Source: Streptomyces sp. T12 (lineage in GTDB: Bacteria > Actinomycetota > Actinomycetes > Streptomycetales > Streptomycetaceae). From it: DNA of 64,000 nt. The notes beneath the pieces are model-generated. The model saw only the letters and a list, made by a program, of their open reading frames with translations. It searched no databases and was not told the origin of the DNA. A program made the translations under genes and the position numbers. Shown in pieces: positions 8,538 through 17,290 of the stretch (position 1 is the stretch's first letter; each line of letters begins with the position of its first letter). The DNA is taken from NCBI RefSeq assembly GCF_028736035.1, contig NZ_CP117866.1, forward strand, positions 2,914,001 through 2,978,000, in the 5' to 3' direction.

Positions 8538-9826
8538 GCGGGCTGCGTAAGGGCGGGGCTGGGGCGATGGCCTGGGCGGCAGTCGGCTCGCTGCTGCTGA
8601 CCGGCTGCGAGTTCAACGGCTGGTACGACGTCCAGCTGCCCGGCGGCGCGGCCTCGGACGGGAACGCGTACCACGTCACCGTCGAGTTCCGTGACGTACT
8701 GGACCTGGTGCCGCAGTCGGCCGTGAAGGTCAACAACGTCACGGTCGGGGCGGTCGAGAAGGTGGAGCTGAAGGGCTGGCACGCACGCGTGCGCCTGCGC
8801 GTCGCGGACTCGGTGAAGCTGCCCGCCAACGCGATCGCGGAACTGCGCCAGACCAGCATGCTCGGCGAGAAGTACGTGGCGCTGTCCAAGCCGCCGGGCA
8901 CCGCACCGGCCGGCCGCCTCGGCGACGGCGACGTGATCCCCCTGTCCCGCAGCGGCCGCAACCCGGAGATCGAGGAGGTGCTGTCCGCACTGTCGGCCCT
9001 GCTCAACGGCGGCGGGGTGGCCCAGCTGAAGACGATCACCGTGGAGCTGAACAAGGCGCTGGAGGGGCGGGAGAACCGGGTCAAGTCGCTGTTGAAGGAG
9101 CTCGACACGTTCCTGGGGGGCCTGGACAGGCAGAAGGAGGACATCGTCCGGGCACTGAAGGCCGTGGACCGGCTGGCCAAGCGGCTCGGCAAGGAGAAGG
9201 AGACCATCGCCGAGGCGGTCGACGAGATGCCGCCGGCGTTGAAGGTCCTGGCCGACCAGCGGCGCGACCTCACGAGGATGCTCACCGCGCTGTCGAAGCT
9301 GGGCAGGACGGGCACCAAGGTGGTCAACGCCTCGCACGACGACACGGTCGCCAACCTGAAGCAGCTGCGCCCGATCCTGCACCAGCTCAACAAGGCGGGT
9401 GACGACCTGCCCAACTCCCTGGAACTGCTGACGACTTACCCGTTCCCGCGCAACGTGGTGGACGCGATCAAGGGGGACTACGTCAACCTCCACATCACCG
9501 CGGACCTCGACCTGGCGGGAATCTACGGCAACTTGACGGACGAGCCGGGTGACGGCCAGGGCGGCGACGGGGAGCCCCAGGGCCCCGAGCTGCCCGAGAC
9601 CCCTGACCTGCCGGACGTACCGGATCTCCCGGAGCTGCCGGGTGTGCCCACGCCCACGGCGTTGCCGAACGGTCCGACCGCGCCGTCTCCTTCGGCCCCG
9701 TCCGGGGGCGGCGGAGACCTGCTGTGCCCGCCGGTGTGCACCGCCGCGTGGGTCGCGGGGGGCGACTGGCCCGAGGGGATCAACCTCGAACTCGCCGAGC
9801 TGATGCTGAAGGGGGTCCAGCCGTGA
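8534..9826 (+). CDS. MCE family lipoprotein E
   Basis: A 430-residue MCE protein with a lipoprotein signal peptide: SLLLTGC gives a lipobox with Cys near residue 21, so the protein is lipid-anchored rather than transmembrane. This matches the mycobacterial MceE/LprK position, fifth in the set. The MCE domain follows (LVPQSAVKVNNVTVGAVEKV; SMLGEKYVAL). The C-terminus has a Pro/Glu/Leu repeat (LPETPDLPDVPDLPELP) and a Cys pair in LLCPPVCTAAW. The ATG overlaps the previous stop by 4 nt. Confidence 0.9.
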   Translation: MSGLRKGGAGAMAWAAVGSLLLTGCEFNGWYDVQLPGGAASDGNAYHVTVEFRDVLDLVPQSAVKVNNVTVGAVEKVELKGWHARVRLRVADSVKLPANAIAELRQTSMLGEKYVALSKPPGTAPAGRLGDGDVIPLSRSGRNPEIEEVLSALSALLNGGGVAQLKTITVELNKALEGRENRVKSLLKELDTFLGGLDRQKEDIVRALKAVDRLAKRLGKEKETIAEAVDEMPPALKVLADQRRDLTRMLTALSKLGRTGTKVVNASHDDTVANLKQLRPILHQLNKAGDDLPNSLELLTTYPFPRNVVDAIKGDYVNLHITADLDLAGIYGNLTDEPGDGQGGDGEPQGPELPETPDLPDVPDLPELPGVPTPTALPNGPTAPSPSAPSGGGGDLLCPPVCTAAWVAGGDWPEGINLELAELMLKGVQP

Positions 9827-11100
9827 TCACCCGTACGGTCAAGGTCCAACTGCTGGCCTTCGCCACCATCACCGCCGTAGGTGTGTCGTACGTAGGCGCG
9901 GAGTACACCGGCCTGGTGGACGAAGTCCTGGACCGCGGCTACACCGTCCGCGCGGACTTCCCCGACTCCGGGGGCGTCTTCCCCGGCGCCGAGGTGACGT
10001 ATCGCGGGGTGCCGGTGGGCAAGGTCGGCGCGCTGCACCTGACGGGCAAGGACGGGGTCTCGATCGCCCTCGACATCGAGGACGGGGCGCCTCGCATCCC
10101 CGCGGACACGCTGGCGGTGGTGGCGAACCGCTCGGCGGTGGGCGAGCAATACGTCGACCTGCAGCCGCGCACGTCCCACGGCCCGTACTTGCTGGACGGC
10201 AGCGACATCCCGCGCCGGAACACCCGGGTACCGCTGCCGACGACCGACCTGGTCCTCAGCCTGGACCGCCTGGTCAACTCGGTCGGCAAGAAGGACCTCC
10301 GGGTGACGATCGACGAACTGGGCCAGGCATTCTCCGGAACCGGCCCGAACCTGAGCCGCCTGGTGGACTCGGGAAACGACCTGGTCGAGTCGGCGTCGGA
10401 GGCACTGCCCGAGACGATCTCCCTGATCGAGGACTCACGGAAGGTGCTGAAGACCCAGGCGGACCAGGGCTCGTCGATCAAGTCGTTCGCACACGATCTG
10501 GCGGCCCTCACGGCCCAGTTGAAGGCGAGCGACGGTGACCTGCGCAAGCTGATCGGCAACGCCAGGCCGGCGGCCCAGGAGGTGAACTCGCTGCTGAGGT
10601 CGGTCGACCCGGAGCTGTCGGTCCTGCTGGCCAACCTGATCAGCGGCGGCCAGGTGACGCTGGCCCGCCTGCCGGGCGTGGAACAGGCCCTGGTCACGTT
10701 CCCGCTGATGGTGGCGGGCAGCTACACGGTCATACCCGGCGACGGCACCACCCACTTCGGCCTGGTCGTGAACGCCGACGACCCCCCGGCCTGCACCCAG
10801 GGCTACGGCACGGCGCGCCGCGACCCGGCAGACACGAGCACCCGCGAGGCGAACACGAACGCCCGCTGCACGCTCCCGCGGGGCAGCGAGTCGTCGGTGC
10901 GGGGGGCGCAGAACGCCCCCGGCGCATCGGCGGCGTACGGCGGCGCGAACCAGACGGCGTACGTCACCCCGTACGACCCGGAGACCGGCACCACCACCGG
11001 CCCGGACGGAAGGAACGTCGAGATCGGCTCGACGGGCGGCCAACGGGCCGTGTTCGGAAAGGAGTCGTGGCAATGGCTGCTCGTTGGCCCCATGGCCTGA
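9823..11100 (+). CDS. MCE family protein F
   Basis: A 425-residue MCE protein and the last of the six. The N-terminal anchor (VQLLAFATITAVGVSYVGA) precedes an MCE domain with FPGAEVTYRGVPVGKVGAL and SAVGEQYVDL, then a helical segment and a C-terminal region with YVTPYDPETG. The GTG start overlaps the stop of MCE E. Its 3' end overlaps the next gene by 28 nt, a longer overlap than elsewhere in the operon, because that gene's ribosome site lies inside this coding region. Confidence 0.88.
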   Translation: MITRTVKVQLLAFATITAVGVSYVGAEYTGLVDEVLDRGYTVRADFPDSGGVFPGAEVTYRGVPVGKVGALHLTGKDGVSIALDIEDGAPRIPADTLAVVANRSAVGEQYVDLQPRTSHGPYLLDGSDIPRRNTRVPLPTTDLVLSLDRLVNSVGKKDLRVTIDELGQAFSGTGPNLSRLVDSGNDLVESASEALPETISLIEDSRKVLKTQADQGSSIKSFAHDLAALTAQLKASDGDLRKLIGNARPAAQEVNSLLRSVDPELSVLLANLISGGQVTLARLPGVEQALVTFPLMVAGSYTVIPGDGTTHFGLVVNADDPPACTQGYGTARRDPADTSTREANTNARCTLPRGSESSVRGAQNAPGASAAYGGANQTAYVTPYDPETGTTTGPDGRNVEIGSTGGQRAVFGKESWQWLLVGPMA

Positions 11101-11585
11101 GACTGAAGCAATCCAGGGCGATGACGGCAGGACTCGTCATAGCGACGACCCTCACCACCGCACTCACGATCTGGCTGACCCTCGGCCTCTACGCCCAGCG
11201 CGAGGCGGAGCACCGCCGCCAGGACATCCTGTCCGCGGCCCGCCAGTCAGCACTGAACTTCACCTCCCTCGACTACCGCCACTACGACCGCGACAGCGCG
11301 AACGTCCTGGCAGGCGCGACCGGCGACTTCAAGAAGCAGTTCGCGGCACAGACGGAGCAGCTGACGCAGCTCGTGGCGACGAACAAGTCCGTATCCGAAG
11401 GCCAGGTCCTCGACGCGGGCATCGTCCGCTCCGACGAGAACTCGGCCCGCGTCCTGGTGGTCGCCGACAGCAAGGTGACCAACACGGCCGTCCCCCAGGG
11501 CGAGGCGCGCACGTATCGCCTGCAACTGGACCTGGTCCACCGGGACGGCCACTGGCTGACGTCGGACGTCGAGTTCGTCGGCTGA
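11073..11585 (+). CDS. Mce-associated membrane protein 1
   Basis: A 170-residue protein with one transmembrane helix (AGLVIATTLTTALTIWLTLG) followed by an extracellular domain of the Mce-associated (Mas) type, an NTF2-like fold; note NFTSLDYRHYDRDSANVLAGATGDFKKQF. The same pattern (DYRHxDxD...GDFxxxY) recurs in the next gene, so the two are paralogues. The ATG at 11073 is chosen over a GTG at 11067 because GGAAAGGAG lies 9-10 nt upstream. Mas proteins are thought to stabilise Mce complexes. Confidence 0.82.
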   Translation: MAARWPHGLRLKQSRAMTAGLVIATTLTTALTIWLTLGLYAQREAEHRRQDILSAARQSALNFTSLDYRHYDRDSANVLAGATGDFKKQFAAQTEQLTQLVATNKSVSEGQVLDAGIVRSDENSARVLVVADSKVTNTAVPQGEARTYRLQLDLVHRDGHWLTSDVEFVG

Positions 11586-11609
11586 CAAGCACCAACGAGG
11601 AGTACGACC

Positions 11610-12353
11610 ATGCCGAAGACGACCACCGGCCGCGCCCCCGGCCCCGGCACCCGGCGCACCATGACGGCGGCCGCCCGCGCAGCGGCCAAGCGAGCGGAGC
11701 GCGGCCACCACGAACCGGCTCAGGAGTCCACCGTCGCCGGCCGCACCGTACTCATCGAGGCCCCGAAGGACGGCTGGGAGGACCCGCCCGAGCCGTCGCT
11801 GGAGTCGTTCGACGAGGACGTGCCACCACAGGACAGGGGCCGGTCCCGTCGTCGGCGCCGGCTGCTCACCGCGGTGCTCGGCGTCCTACTGGTGGCAGGC
11901 CTGGTGGCGGTCGCGGCACTGGGATGGCAGTACTGGGACGGACGCCAGACGGAGAGCGCCCGGGCCCAAGCGCTGACGGCCGCGCGCAAGGCGGCGCCGG
12001 TCGTCCTGTCGTACGACTACCGCCACCTGGACAAGGACTTCGCGGCGGCCCGCGCCCACCTGACCGGCGACTTCAGCGACGAGTACGAGAAGACCACAAA
12101 GACGGTGGTCGGCCCGACGGCCAAGAAGTACCAGGGCGTAGTGAAGGCGACGGTCGCCGCCCCCGCGACCGCCGGAACCCCGGCAGCCTCCGTCGTCTCG
12201 GCCTCTCCGGACAAGGTCGTGGTGCTGCTCTTCGTCAACCAGGTCACCGAGAGCACGCAGGTCTCGGGCTCCCGGGTGGATCTGAACCGGGTGCGGATGA
12301 CGATGACGCGCACGGCGGACGGGTGGAAGGTGAGCGGGGTGGACGCGCTCTGA
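11610..12353 (+). CDS. Mce-associated membrane protein 2
   Basis: A 247-residue paralogue of the preceding protein, with a longer disordered basic/acidic cytoplasmic N-terminus (about 85 residues). A transmembrane helix (LLTAVLGVLLVAGLVAVAAL) and a C-terminal NTF2-like Mas domain follow (LSYDYRHLDKDFAAARAHL; GDFSDEYEKT). It has a good ribosome site (ACGAGGAG) and starts 24 nt after Mas 1. It is the last gene of the mce operon and is followed by a hairpin and convergent DNA. Confidence 0.82.
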   Translation: MPKTTTGRAPGPGTRRTMTAAARAAAKRAERGHHEPAQESTVAGRTVLIEAPKDGWEDPPEPSLESFDEDVPPQDRGRSRRRRRLLTAVLGVLLVAGLVAVAALGWQYWDGRQTESARAQALTAARKAAPVVLSYDYRHLDKDFAAARAHLTGDFSDEYEKTTKTVVGPTAKKYQGVVKATVAAPATAGTPAASVVSASPDKVVVLLFVNQVTESTQVSGSRVDLNRVRMTMTRTADGWKVSGVDAL

Positions 12354-12374
12354 GGTCCTCTTCACCAGAGGGCC
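12354..12374 (+). terminator. Possible terminator of the mce operon
   Basis: An 8-bp stem, GGTCCTCT at 12354-12361 and AGAGGGCC at 12367-12374 with one T-G pair, encloses a 5-nt loop. It lies directly after the stop of the last mce operon gene and before the convergent DUF429 gene. There is no U tract, which is usual in Streptomyces. Confidence 0.45.
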
Positions 12375-12411
12375 CAGGGCTGGGAAGCGCGGCCTGGCGC
12401 ATGACGGATCG

Positions 12412-13089
12412 TCAGTACAGGATCTCGATGACGCGGCCTGCCGCGTCCACCTCAGAGACCTCGGGAATCCGGGCCGCGATGCCCAGCGCGATCCGGTGTG
12501 CCGACCAGGCCGCGGCAGCGGCGTCGAGAACATCGTCCACGGGAACGCGATCCGCCTCGCCGAGCTCGTCCGGCAGCGTGAGCCCGGCTGCGGCCAGCAG
12601 GCCGCGGCGCGCGTTCTGGCCGCGCCAGCTCTTCTTGGCGTAGGCCAGCGGCACGCCACCGGCCAGGGCACGGAAGGACACCTCGGGGTGAACCTCATGG
12701 ATCCGCTCGTCGGCAAGCCAACACGCCCGAGCCTCCAGAAGCTTCGGAGCCAGCGCCCACGCCTGCCGGCTCAGCCTACGACCGGTGAGCGCATGGCATC
12801 GATCGCCGGCCGCCACGTAGTCCGGCTCCGCCCACGCCGGCCGCGGAGCCACGAGGAAAACACTGCTGCGCCGCGCTCGCAGCAGCGCCCTCGCCTCAAG
12901 ATCCGCGGCCCGCCAGCCCTTCTCGACGAGGCCGAGCGGCATGTCCACCGCGATGGTCTCCACCCCGGGGGCACGCTCGATCAACGCATCGAGCCGGACA
13001 TCGACCAGGCTGCCCGAGTACACGCCGTCCCTCAGCCTGATCCCCACCCACCCCTGCTTGCCACAGGCATCGATCCCCAGGACGTCCAT
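12412..13089 (-). CDS. DUF429 family protein
   Basis: A 225-residue protein of the DUF429 family, predicted to have an RNase H-like fold: the N-terminal GIDACGKQGWVGI with an early Asp, then VDMPLGL, and EVHPEVSFRALAG near the middle. The molecular role is unknown. The ATG at 13089 is preferred to a TTG at 13110 because GAGAGG sits just upstream. It is a single gene converging on the mce operon, with no operonic partner. Confidence 0.75.
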   Translation of the reverse strand: MDVLGIDACGKQGWVGIRLRDGVYSGSLVDVRLDALIERAPGVETIAVDMPLGLVEKGWRAADLEARALLRARRSSVFLVAPRPAWAEPDYVAAGDRCHALTGRRLSRQAWALAPKLLEARACWLADERIHEVHPEVSFRALAGGVPLAYAKKSWRGQNARRGLLAAAGLTLPDELGEADRVPVDDVLDAAAAAWSAHRIALGIAARIPEVSEVDAAGRVIEILY

Positions 13090-13218
13090 GCCGCCTCGCC
13101 TCTCGCGCAAGATCGGAGCGGAAACTCATAGTAGGCAGAGGCAGGAGAGCGGCGGGGCAGAGGCGCAGGCACTCGACACGGCGTACCGGCTGCATGGACG
13201 GATGGCTCTCAGTGGTGA

Positions 13219-13794
13219 TCACTCCGCCGATCTGGGGTTTTTGCGCCGGTTGGCATTGAAGCGCGCTTTCTTCTGACGATTCCCGCACGTGTTCATGTCA
13301 CACCATTTGCGGGTGCGGCTCTGGCTGGTGTCGAAGAAGGCGGCTTGGCAGGTTGGTGACGCGCACAAGGCCAGTTTTCCGTCTCGTTCGCCGGCGATGA
13401 TGCTGATCGCGTCGGCGGCGATCACGCTGAGGGCATCTTCCACGCGGGAAGCCGAGCTGAGCTGCCATCGCCGCTTGCCCTCGGGCGTCAGGATCGCCGC
13501 GGCCCGACCCCGAGCGCTGCAGTCATTGATGACTTGGACAGCAGACGCGGGGAGAGCGTCCTGGATCGCGGCCGCTGTCGCGGCGGCGTGAATCGACTCC
13601 CTCAGTTCCCGAGCGAGGTCGAGCTGGGCAGTGGTGCAGGAGTCCACGGCGAGGCCGTTCGCTGCCAGCCAGTCGATGAGTCGGTGCGGCGTGGGAATGC
13701 GCTCCACGGCGTCGCCGTGACGCTCCGACAGAGTCCCCGTGAAGCTGGTCGCCAGCACGTTGCCGAGGCGGAAGTCAGGGAACGCAGCACGCAT
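13219..13794 (-). CDS. CGNR zinc-finger (ABATE domain) putative regulator
   Basis: A 191-residue protein with an N-terminal ABATE-type domain (about residues 1-130) and a C-terminal CGNR zinc finger: LCASPTCQAAFFD, then KWCDMNTCGNRQKK, which supplies four Cys. Such proteins are presumed transcription regulators that sense a ligand through the N-domain. The gene is divergent from the epoxide hydrolase at 13898, and the 103-bp gap between them carries a repeat array that could be its operator. Confidence 0.85.
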   Translation of the reverse strand: MRAAFPDFRLGNVLATSFTGTLSERHGDAVERIPTPHRLIDWLAANGLAVDSCTTAQLDLARELRESIHAAATAAAIQDALPASAVQVINDCSARGRAAAILTPEGKRRWQLSSASRVEDALSVIAADAISIIAGERDGKLALCASPTCQAAFFDTSQSRTRKWCDMNTCGNRQKKARFNANRRKNPRSAE

Positions 13795-13803
13795 GGAACC
13801 ACC

Positions 13804-13876
13804 TTAGCCGGTTGCAGTACGGCTCGGAGAACTGCTAGAACCGCCTTAGACGGTTCTCGATAGGTCATAGCCGGTT
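13804..13876. promoter_or_regulatory. Operator-like repeat array between CGNR gene and epoxide hydrolase
   Basis: Three direct copies of a TTAGCCGGTT-like 10-mer begin at 13804 (TTAGCCGGTT), 13846 (TTAGACGGTT) and 13867 (ATAGCCGGTT), with start spacings of 42 and 21 bp. A degenerate inverted copy (GAACTGCTA) lies at 13829-13837. A perfect 7-bp inverted repeat, AGAACCG/CGGTTCT, occupies 13837-13857. Same-face helical spacing in a divergent promoter suggests a regulator-binding site, most simply for the CGNR protein. Confidence 0.55.
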
Positions 13877-13897
13877 CCACGACGGCCAGGAGGTCTC

Positions 13898-15070
13898 ATG
13901 CCCCGTCCAACCAGCGACGTGCAAGCATTTGAAGCCCACGCAACTGACGCTGACCTCGACGATCTGCGCGCGCGACTGGCCGCGGCGCGACTGCCGGAGG
14001 CCGAGACGGCCCATCGCGCCCCGCCCGGCCCTCGCCGATGGGAACAGGGCGTTCCGCTCGCCGACCTCGTCGAAGTCGTGAACTACTGGCGCACCGGGTA
14101 CGACTGGCGGTCGTTCGAAGAGCGCCTTGACCGGATCGGCCAGTTCCGCACGACCATTGATAATCTGGGAATCCACTTCCTGCACCGCCGGTCCGCGCGC
14201 GCAGATGCCACTCCTCTGATCCTGACGCACGGCTGGCCGGACAGCATTGCCCGGTTCATCGATGTAGTGGACGAGCTGGCAGATCCGAAAGATGCGGACG
14301 CGCCGGCGTTCCACGTCGTGGTGCCGTCGCTTCCAGGCTTTGGTTACAGCGACAGGCCGGCCACCACCGGGTGGGGAACCGAAAAGATCGCGGCCGCATG
14401 GGTGGAACTGATGGGAAGGCTCGGCTACAGCAAGTTCGCGGCCCACGGCGGCGACTGGGGAGGAAATATCACCACGGTTCTCGGCGGCAGGTTCCCGGCG
14501 CACGTTCTCGGCATCCACACATTGTTCGCGGAGGGACCGCCCGGATTGACAACGGACGGGCTGACGGCGGTCGAGCGCAAATGGACCGAGGAGACCCGCG
14601 ATTTCTGGCGCCACCGCGCGGCGTACGCGAAGCAGCAGGCGACCCGACCGCAGACCATCGGCTACTCGCTCGTCGACTCACCGGTCGGGCTTCTTGCCTG
14701 GATCCTCGACAAGTTCGCCGAGTGGTCGGACACCGAAGACAGCCCGTTCGAGACGATTTCCAGAGACCGCGTTCTTGACAACGTCACCCTGTACTGGCTG
14801 ACGCGGACCGGCGCATCGTCGGCCCGCATTTACTACGAAAGCCACAACTCGCTCGATCCCGAACTTCGGGTCGACGTCCCGTCAGCAATCACCATGTATC
14901 CCCGCGACGTCGAGAAGTGTCCGCGCCCCTGGGCACAGGAGCGGTACCGACAGATCGTCCAATGGAGGTCGCCCGAAAACGGGGGACATTTCCCGTCGCT
15001 GGAGGTTCCCGAGCATTTCGTCAAAGATCTGCAAGAGGGCCTCGCGGCAGTGCTGGCCGCTGATCGGTGA
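13898..15070 (+). CDS. Epoxide hydrolase (alpha/beta hydrolase, EHN domain)
   Basis: A 390-residue epoxide hydrolase of the microsomal/juvenile-hormone type. The N-terminal EHN lid domain (about 1-105; WRTGYDWRSFEERLDRIGQF) precedes an alpha/beta hydrolase core with the HGWPDS oxyanion motif, a nucleophile Asp in HGGDWGG, and a late GGHFPSLEVPE His. It opens epoxides to diols. It is divergent from the CGNR gene and probably regulated by it. Base composition is slightly lower in GC than the neighbours, which would fit acquisition of the pair by transfer. Confidence 0.87.
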   Translation: MPRPTSDVQAFEAHATDADLDDLRARLAAARLPEAETAHRAPPGPRRWEQGVPLADLVEVVNYWRTGYDWRSFEERLDRIGQFRTTIDNLGIHFLHRRSARADATPLILTHGWPDSIARFIDVVDELADPKDADAPAFHVVVPSLPGFGYSDRPATTGWGTEKIAAAWVELMGRLGYSKFAAHGGDWGGNITTVLGGRFPAHVLGIHTLFAEGPPGLTTDGLTAVERKWTEETRDFWRHRAAYAKQQATRPQTIGYSLVDSPVGLLAWILDKFAEWSDTEDSPFETISRDRVLDNVTLYWLTRTGASSARIYYESHNSLDPELRVDVPSAITMYPRDVEKCPRPWAQERYRQIVQWRSPENGGHFPSLEVPEHFVKDLQEGLAAVLAADR

Positions 15071-15079
15071 ACGCGGCTG

Positions 15080-15634
15080 CTACTCGATGTCCTTCACCGA
15101 CGTCGGCCCCAACTGCTTGGCGCTGGCGTACTCCGGCATCGTCATGGGCTTGTCGAACAGGAAGAACGACTGGTTCGTGCCGACCGTGAACTCCATGTAC
15201 GCGCCCGTCGTGGCGTCGAAACCGTAGTAGGCGTTGCAGGTGGAACCCGACGAGTACGTGCCGTCCATGCCGGGCTGCGCGAGGACCGCGACGCCGTGGG
15301 AGGAGGACTCCGCCTTCTCCGTCGGAGTGAGCATCTTGCAGCGCGGCACCGGCAGGCCCTTCATGATGAAGTACCCGTACTCGCCCTTGGCGTTCTGGAT
15401 GTAGACGTACGAGACTTTGCCCCGCTTCCCCCACGTCTTGATCCACTGGTTGATCGCTTCGCGGGTCGGCGAGTACTCCATGCGGCCCGCCGGCTGCTGG
15501 GCCACGAGGTGGTCGTAGTTCTCCTGCTTGGCCTTGTTCTCCTTGTCCTGGCTGGAGTCGGTGCAGGACGTCAGGGCAAGGCCCACAACGAACGCGACGA
15601 CGGTGGCCAGGGCCATGCGTGCGAACTTCTTCAT
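15080..15634 (-). CDS. Secreted lipoprotein of unknown function
   Basis: A 184-residue lipoprotein. A basic start and hydrophobic helix (ALATVVAFVVGLALTSC) end in a lipobox Cys near residue 23, followed by a Lys/Glu-rich linker. The rest is a globular domain with two Cys (VPRCKML; STCNAYYGF). The ATG at 15634 is preceded by GAGGG with 8-nt spacing. The domain resembles widespread actinobacterial lipoproteins of unknown role. It ends 9 nt from the convergent epoxide hydrolase, and the next minus-strand gene upstream ends only 34 nt away, so the two probably share a transcript. Confidence 0.75.
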   Translation of the reverse strand: MKKFARMALATVVAFVVGLALTSCTDSSQDKENKAKQENYDHLVAQQPAGRMEYSPTREAINQWIKTWGKRGKVSYVYIQNAKGEYGYFIMKGLPVPRCKMLTPTEKAESSSHGVAVLAQPGMDGTYSSGSTCNAYYGFDATTGAYMEFTVGTNQSFFLFDKPMTMPEYASAKQLGPTSVKDIE

Positions 15635-15668
15635 GCGGTGCTGCCCTCTTCCCGGGCTGAGATGGGGA

Positions 15669-16115
15669 TCAGTTGGTGCACGTCGTGCGCTCGACGGTGG
15701 CATCCAGCCGGTACGGCAGATCCTGGTCGCGGAAGGGCGCGCGGTGCTCCTGGGCGGCCTTCGAGTTGTAGGCGTTGACCGACTCGATCCGTGTGGCCTT
15801 CAGCGCGGTGATCGACTGGTCGATCTGCGTCGTTCGAGTCTGCGAAGCGGACTTCCGCTCCTCCCGGAGCGCCTGGATCGTCCCTTCGGCGTTCTGCACG
15901 GCCTCACACAGATCGAAGAACTCCTCGTACGTGGTCTGCCGGAACTCGCCCGAGCCGACGGTGTTCTCGCGCTGGTCCGCCTCACCGCGGAACGGGGCGG
16001 TGATCCACCCCGCGCCGCCGAAGGCGAACACTCCGATCACGTACAACACCGCCAGGCCGATGACCCCGCTGACGACCCAAGCCCCTAGCCGTGCTCCCTC
16101 GCGTACCTGCCCCAT
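15669..16115 (-). CDS. Small membrane-anchored protein of unknown function
   Basis: A 148-residue protein with one N-terminal transmembrane helix (AWVVSGVIGLAVLYVIGVF) and an extracellular helical domain (YEEFFDLCEAVQNAEG; ERKSASQTRTTQIDQS) likely to form a short coiled coil. It contains two Cys, in DLCEAV and at the C-terminal TCTN. The ATG at 16115 is favoured over 16121 because GAGGAGGG lies 6 nt upstream of the former. I do not recognise the family. Its neighbours are two lipoproteins on the same strand. Confidence 0.7.
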   Translation of the reverse strand: MGQVREGARLGAWVVSGVIGLAVLYVIGVFAFGGAGWITAPFRGEADQRENTVGSGEFRQTTYEEFFDLCEAVQNAEGTIQALREERKSASQTRTTQIDQSITALKATRIESVNAYNSKAAQEHRAPFRDQDLPYRLDATVERTTCTN

Positions 16116-16144
16116 GGCCATCCCTCCTCGAAGGTGTGCGAGAA

Positions 16145-16699
16145 CTAGTGCTCCGCCGGGAAGAGCCGCAGCCTCGCGGTGTCCCCCACGATGGCGAGAA
16201 CGCGGATCGACAGCTCGTTGACGGTGGAGGGCCCGCCCTGGTCGGGTCGCTGCCCGAGTAGGTTGGAGGTGAATCCGCTCGCGTCGACCGAGGTCAGGTC
16301 CACGCCCTGGGCACCGACGGCGCTCACCGTGAACGGTCCCGCCCGCAGGCCGGCGGCGCGCGGGATCTCGGTGCCCTTCGTCACGACGACCGTGCAGCTT
16401 CCGTCTGCACAGGCCCGCAGCTCGGCCGGCGTCGACGGCTTCATCGGCTTGACCGCGGTCGGCGACGGCGACGAAGAGGGCTTCGTGGGCGTGGGCGAGG
16501 CGGGCGACGGTTCGACCGATCGCGAGGGCGCGGCCGGCGCGGAGGCCGCCGCGTCATCGCCCGCGTCATCGCCCGAGTCGGAGCCGCAGCCGGTCAGCGC
16601 GGCGGCGAGGGCCATCAGGACGCAGACGGTCCCCGCCGCGCCGCGCACCGCAGACAGCCTGCCCGTACGGCGACGGGCCGATGTTTCCGATGTGGTCAT
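16145..16699 (-). CDS. Secreted lipoprotein with Ser/Pro-rich linker
   Basis: A 184-residue predicted lipoprotein. The signal peptide (VCVLMALAAALTGC) has its lipobox Cys near residue 38. A disordered Asp/Ala then Ser/Pro/Thr-rich linker of about 50 residues precedes a small C-terminal domain with a Cys pair (RACADGSCTVVV). The start ATG follows a plausible site. The function is unknown. It is the first of three same-strand genes (16699 to 15080) encoding small envelope proteins. Confidence 0.7.
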   Translation of the reverse strand: MTTSETSARRRTGRLSAVRGAAGTVCVLMALAAALTGCGSDSGDDAGDDAAASAPAAPSRSVEPSPASPTPTKPSSSPSPTAVKPMKPSTPAELRACADGSCTVVVTKGTEIPRAAGLRAGPFTVSAVGAQGVDLTSVDASGFTSNLLGQRPDQGGPSTVNELSIRVLAIVGDTARLRLFPAEH

Positions 16700-16878
16700 G
16701 GGGCCGTTCTACACACGGGTGCCCGGGAGGGGTCCCGCGCGCCCGTCTGACGCCCGCCTTACACGCACGCCAACGCCGCCCCCGAGGCAGCGGGTGCGCA
16801 AGCTCGCGCCGACAGCCTTAGATCTCGTAACCGCCTTCGCCCGAGATGAGCTGGTTCCAAGGCAAAGCCGCAGGTAGC

Positions 16879-17290
16879 GGCAGACGAGTCGGGCTATACG
16901 CCGGGTTCTGTTCCGGGGGGTCCTCGCGAACCCCCCGGCGACGGCCATCCATCTACGACCGGCGTTGCCGCCAGCCTCCTGCGGTCTACCCGCGGACTCG
17001 GGCGGGCAGCCCTCGAACGTCCGCGCAGAGTGCCTGTTACAGCGCTCCTTTTGACCTTGCTCCGGGTGGGGTTTACCTAGCTGCCCAGGTCACCCTGGGC
17101 ACTGGTGGTCTCTTACACCACCGTTTCACCCTTACCCAGCGCCTGAGCGCTGGGCGGTTTGCTTTCTGTGGCACTGTCCCGCGGGTCACCCCGGGTGGCC
17201 GTTAGCCACCACCCTGCCCTGTGGAGCCCGGACGTTCCTCGGGAAGCCCCCTGAGGGACTCCACGCGGCCGCCCGCCCGGCTCGTCTGCC
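16879..17290 (-). ncRNA. rnpB: RNase P RNA (class A)
   Basis: Catalytic RNA of RNase P, which matures tRNA 5' ends. On the minus strand the 5' region carries GAGGAACGTCCGGGCTCCAC, then the GGGCAGGGTGGTGGCTAACG and GACAGTGCCACAGAAA segments of the conserved core. The 3' end has ACCCGGCGTATAGCCCGACT. The termini pair: GGCAGACGAG at the 5' end (17290 downward) matches CTCGTCTGCC at the 3' end (to 16879), giving helix P1 and fixing the approximate ends. The length of about 412 nt is typical for Streptomyces. Confidence 0.95.

Noticed and set aside
13837..13857. AGAACCG...CGGTTCT inverted repeat considered as another KstR box
   Set aside because: The spacer between AAC and GTT is far longer than 2 bp, and the site fits the separate CGNR-associated array.
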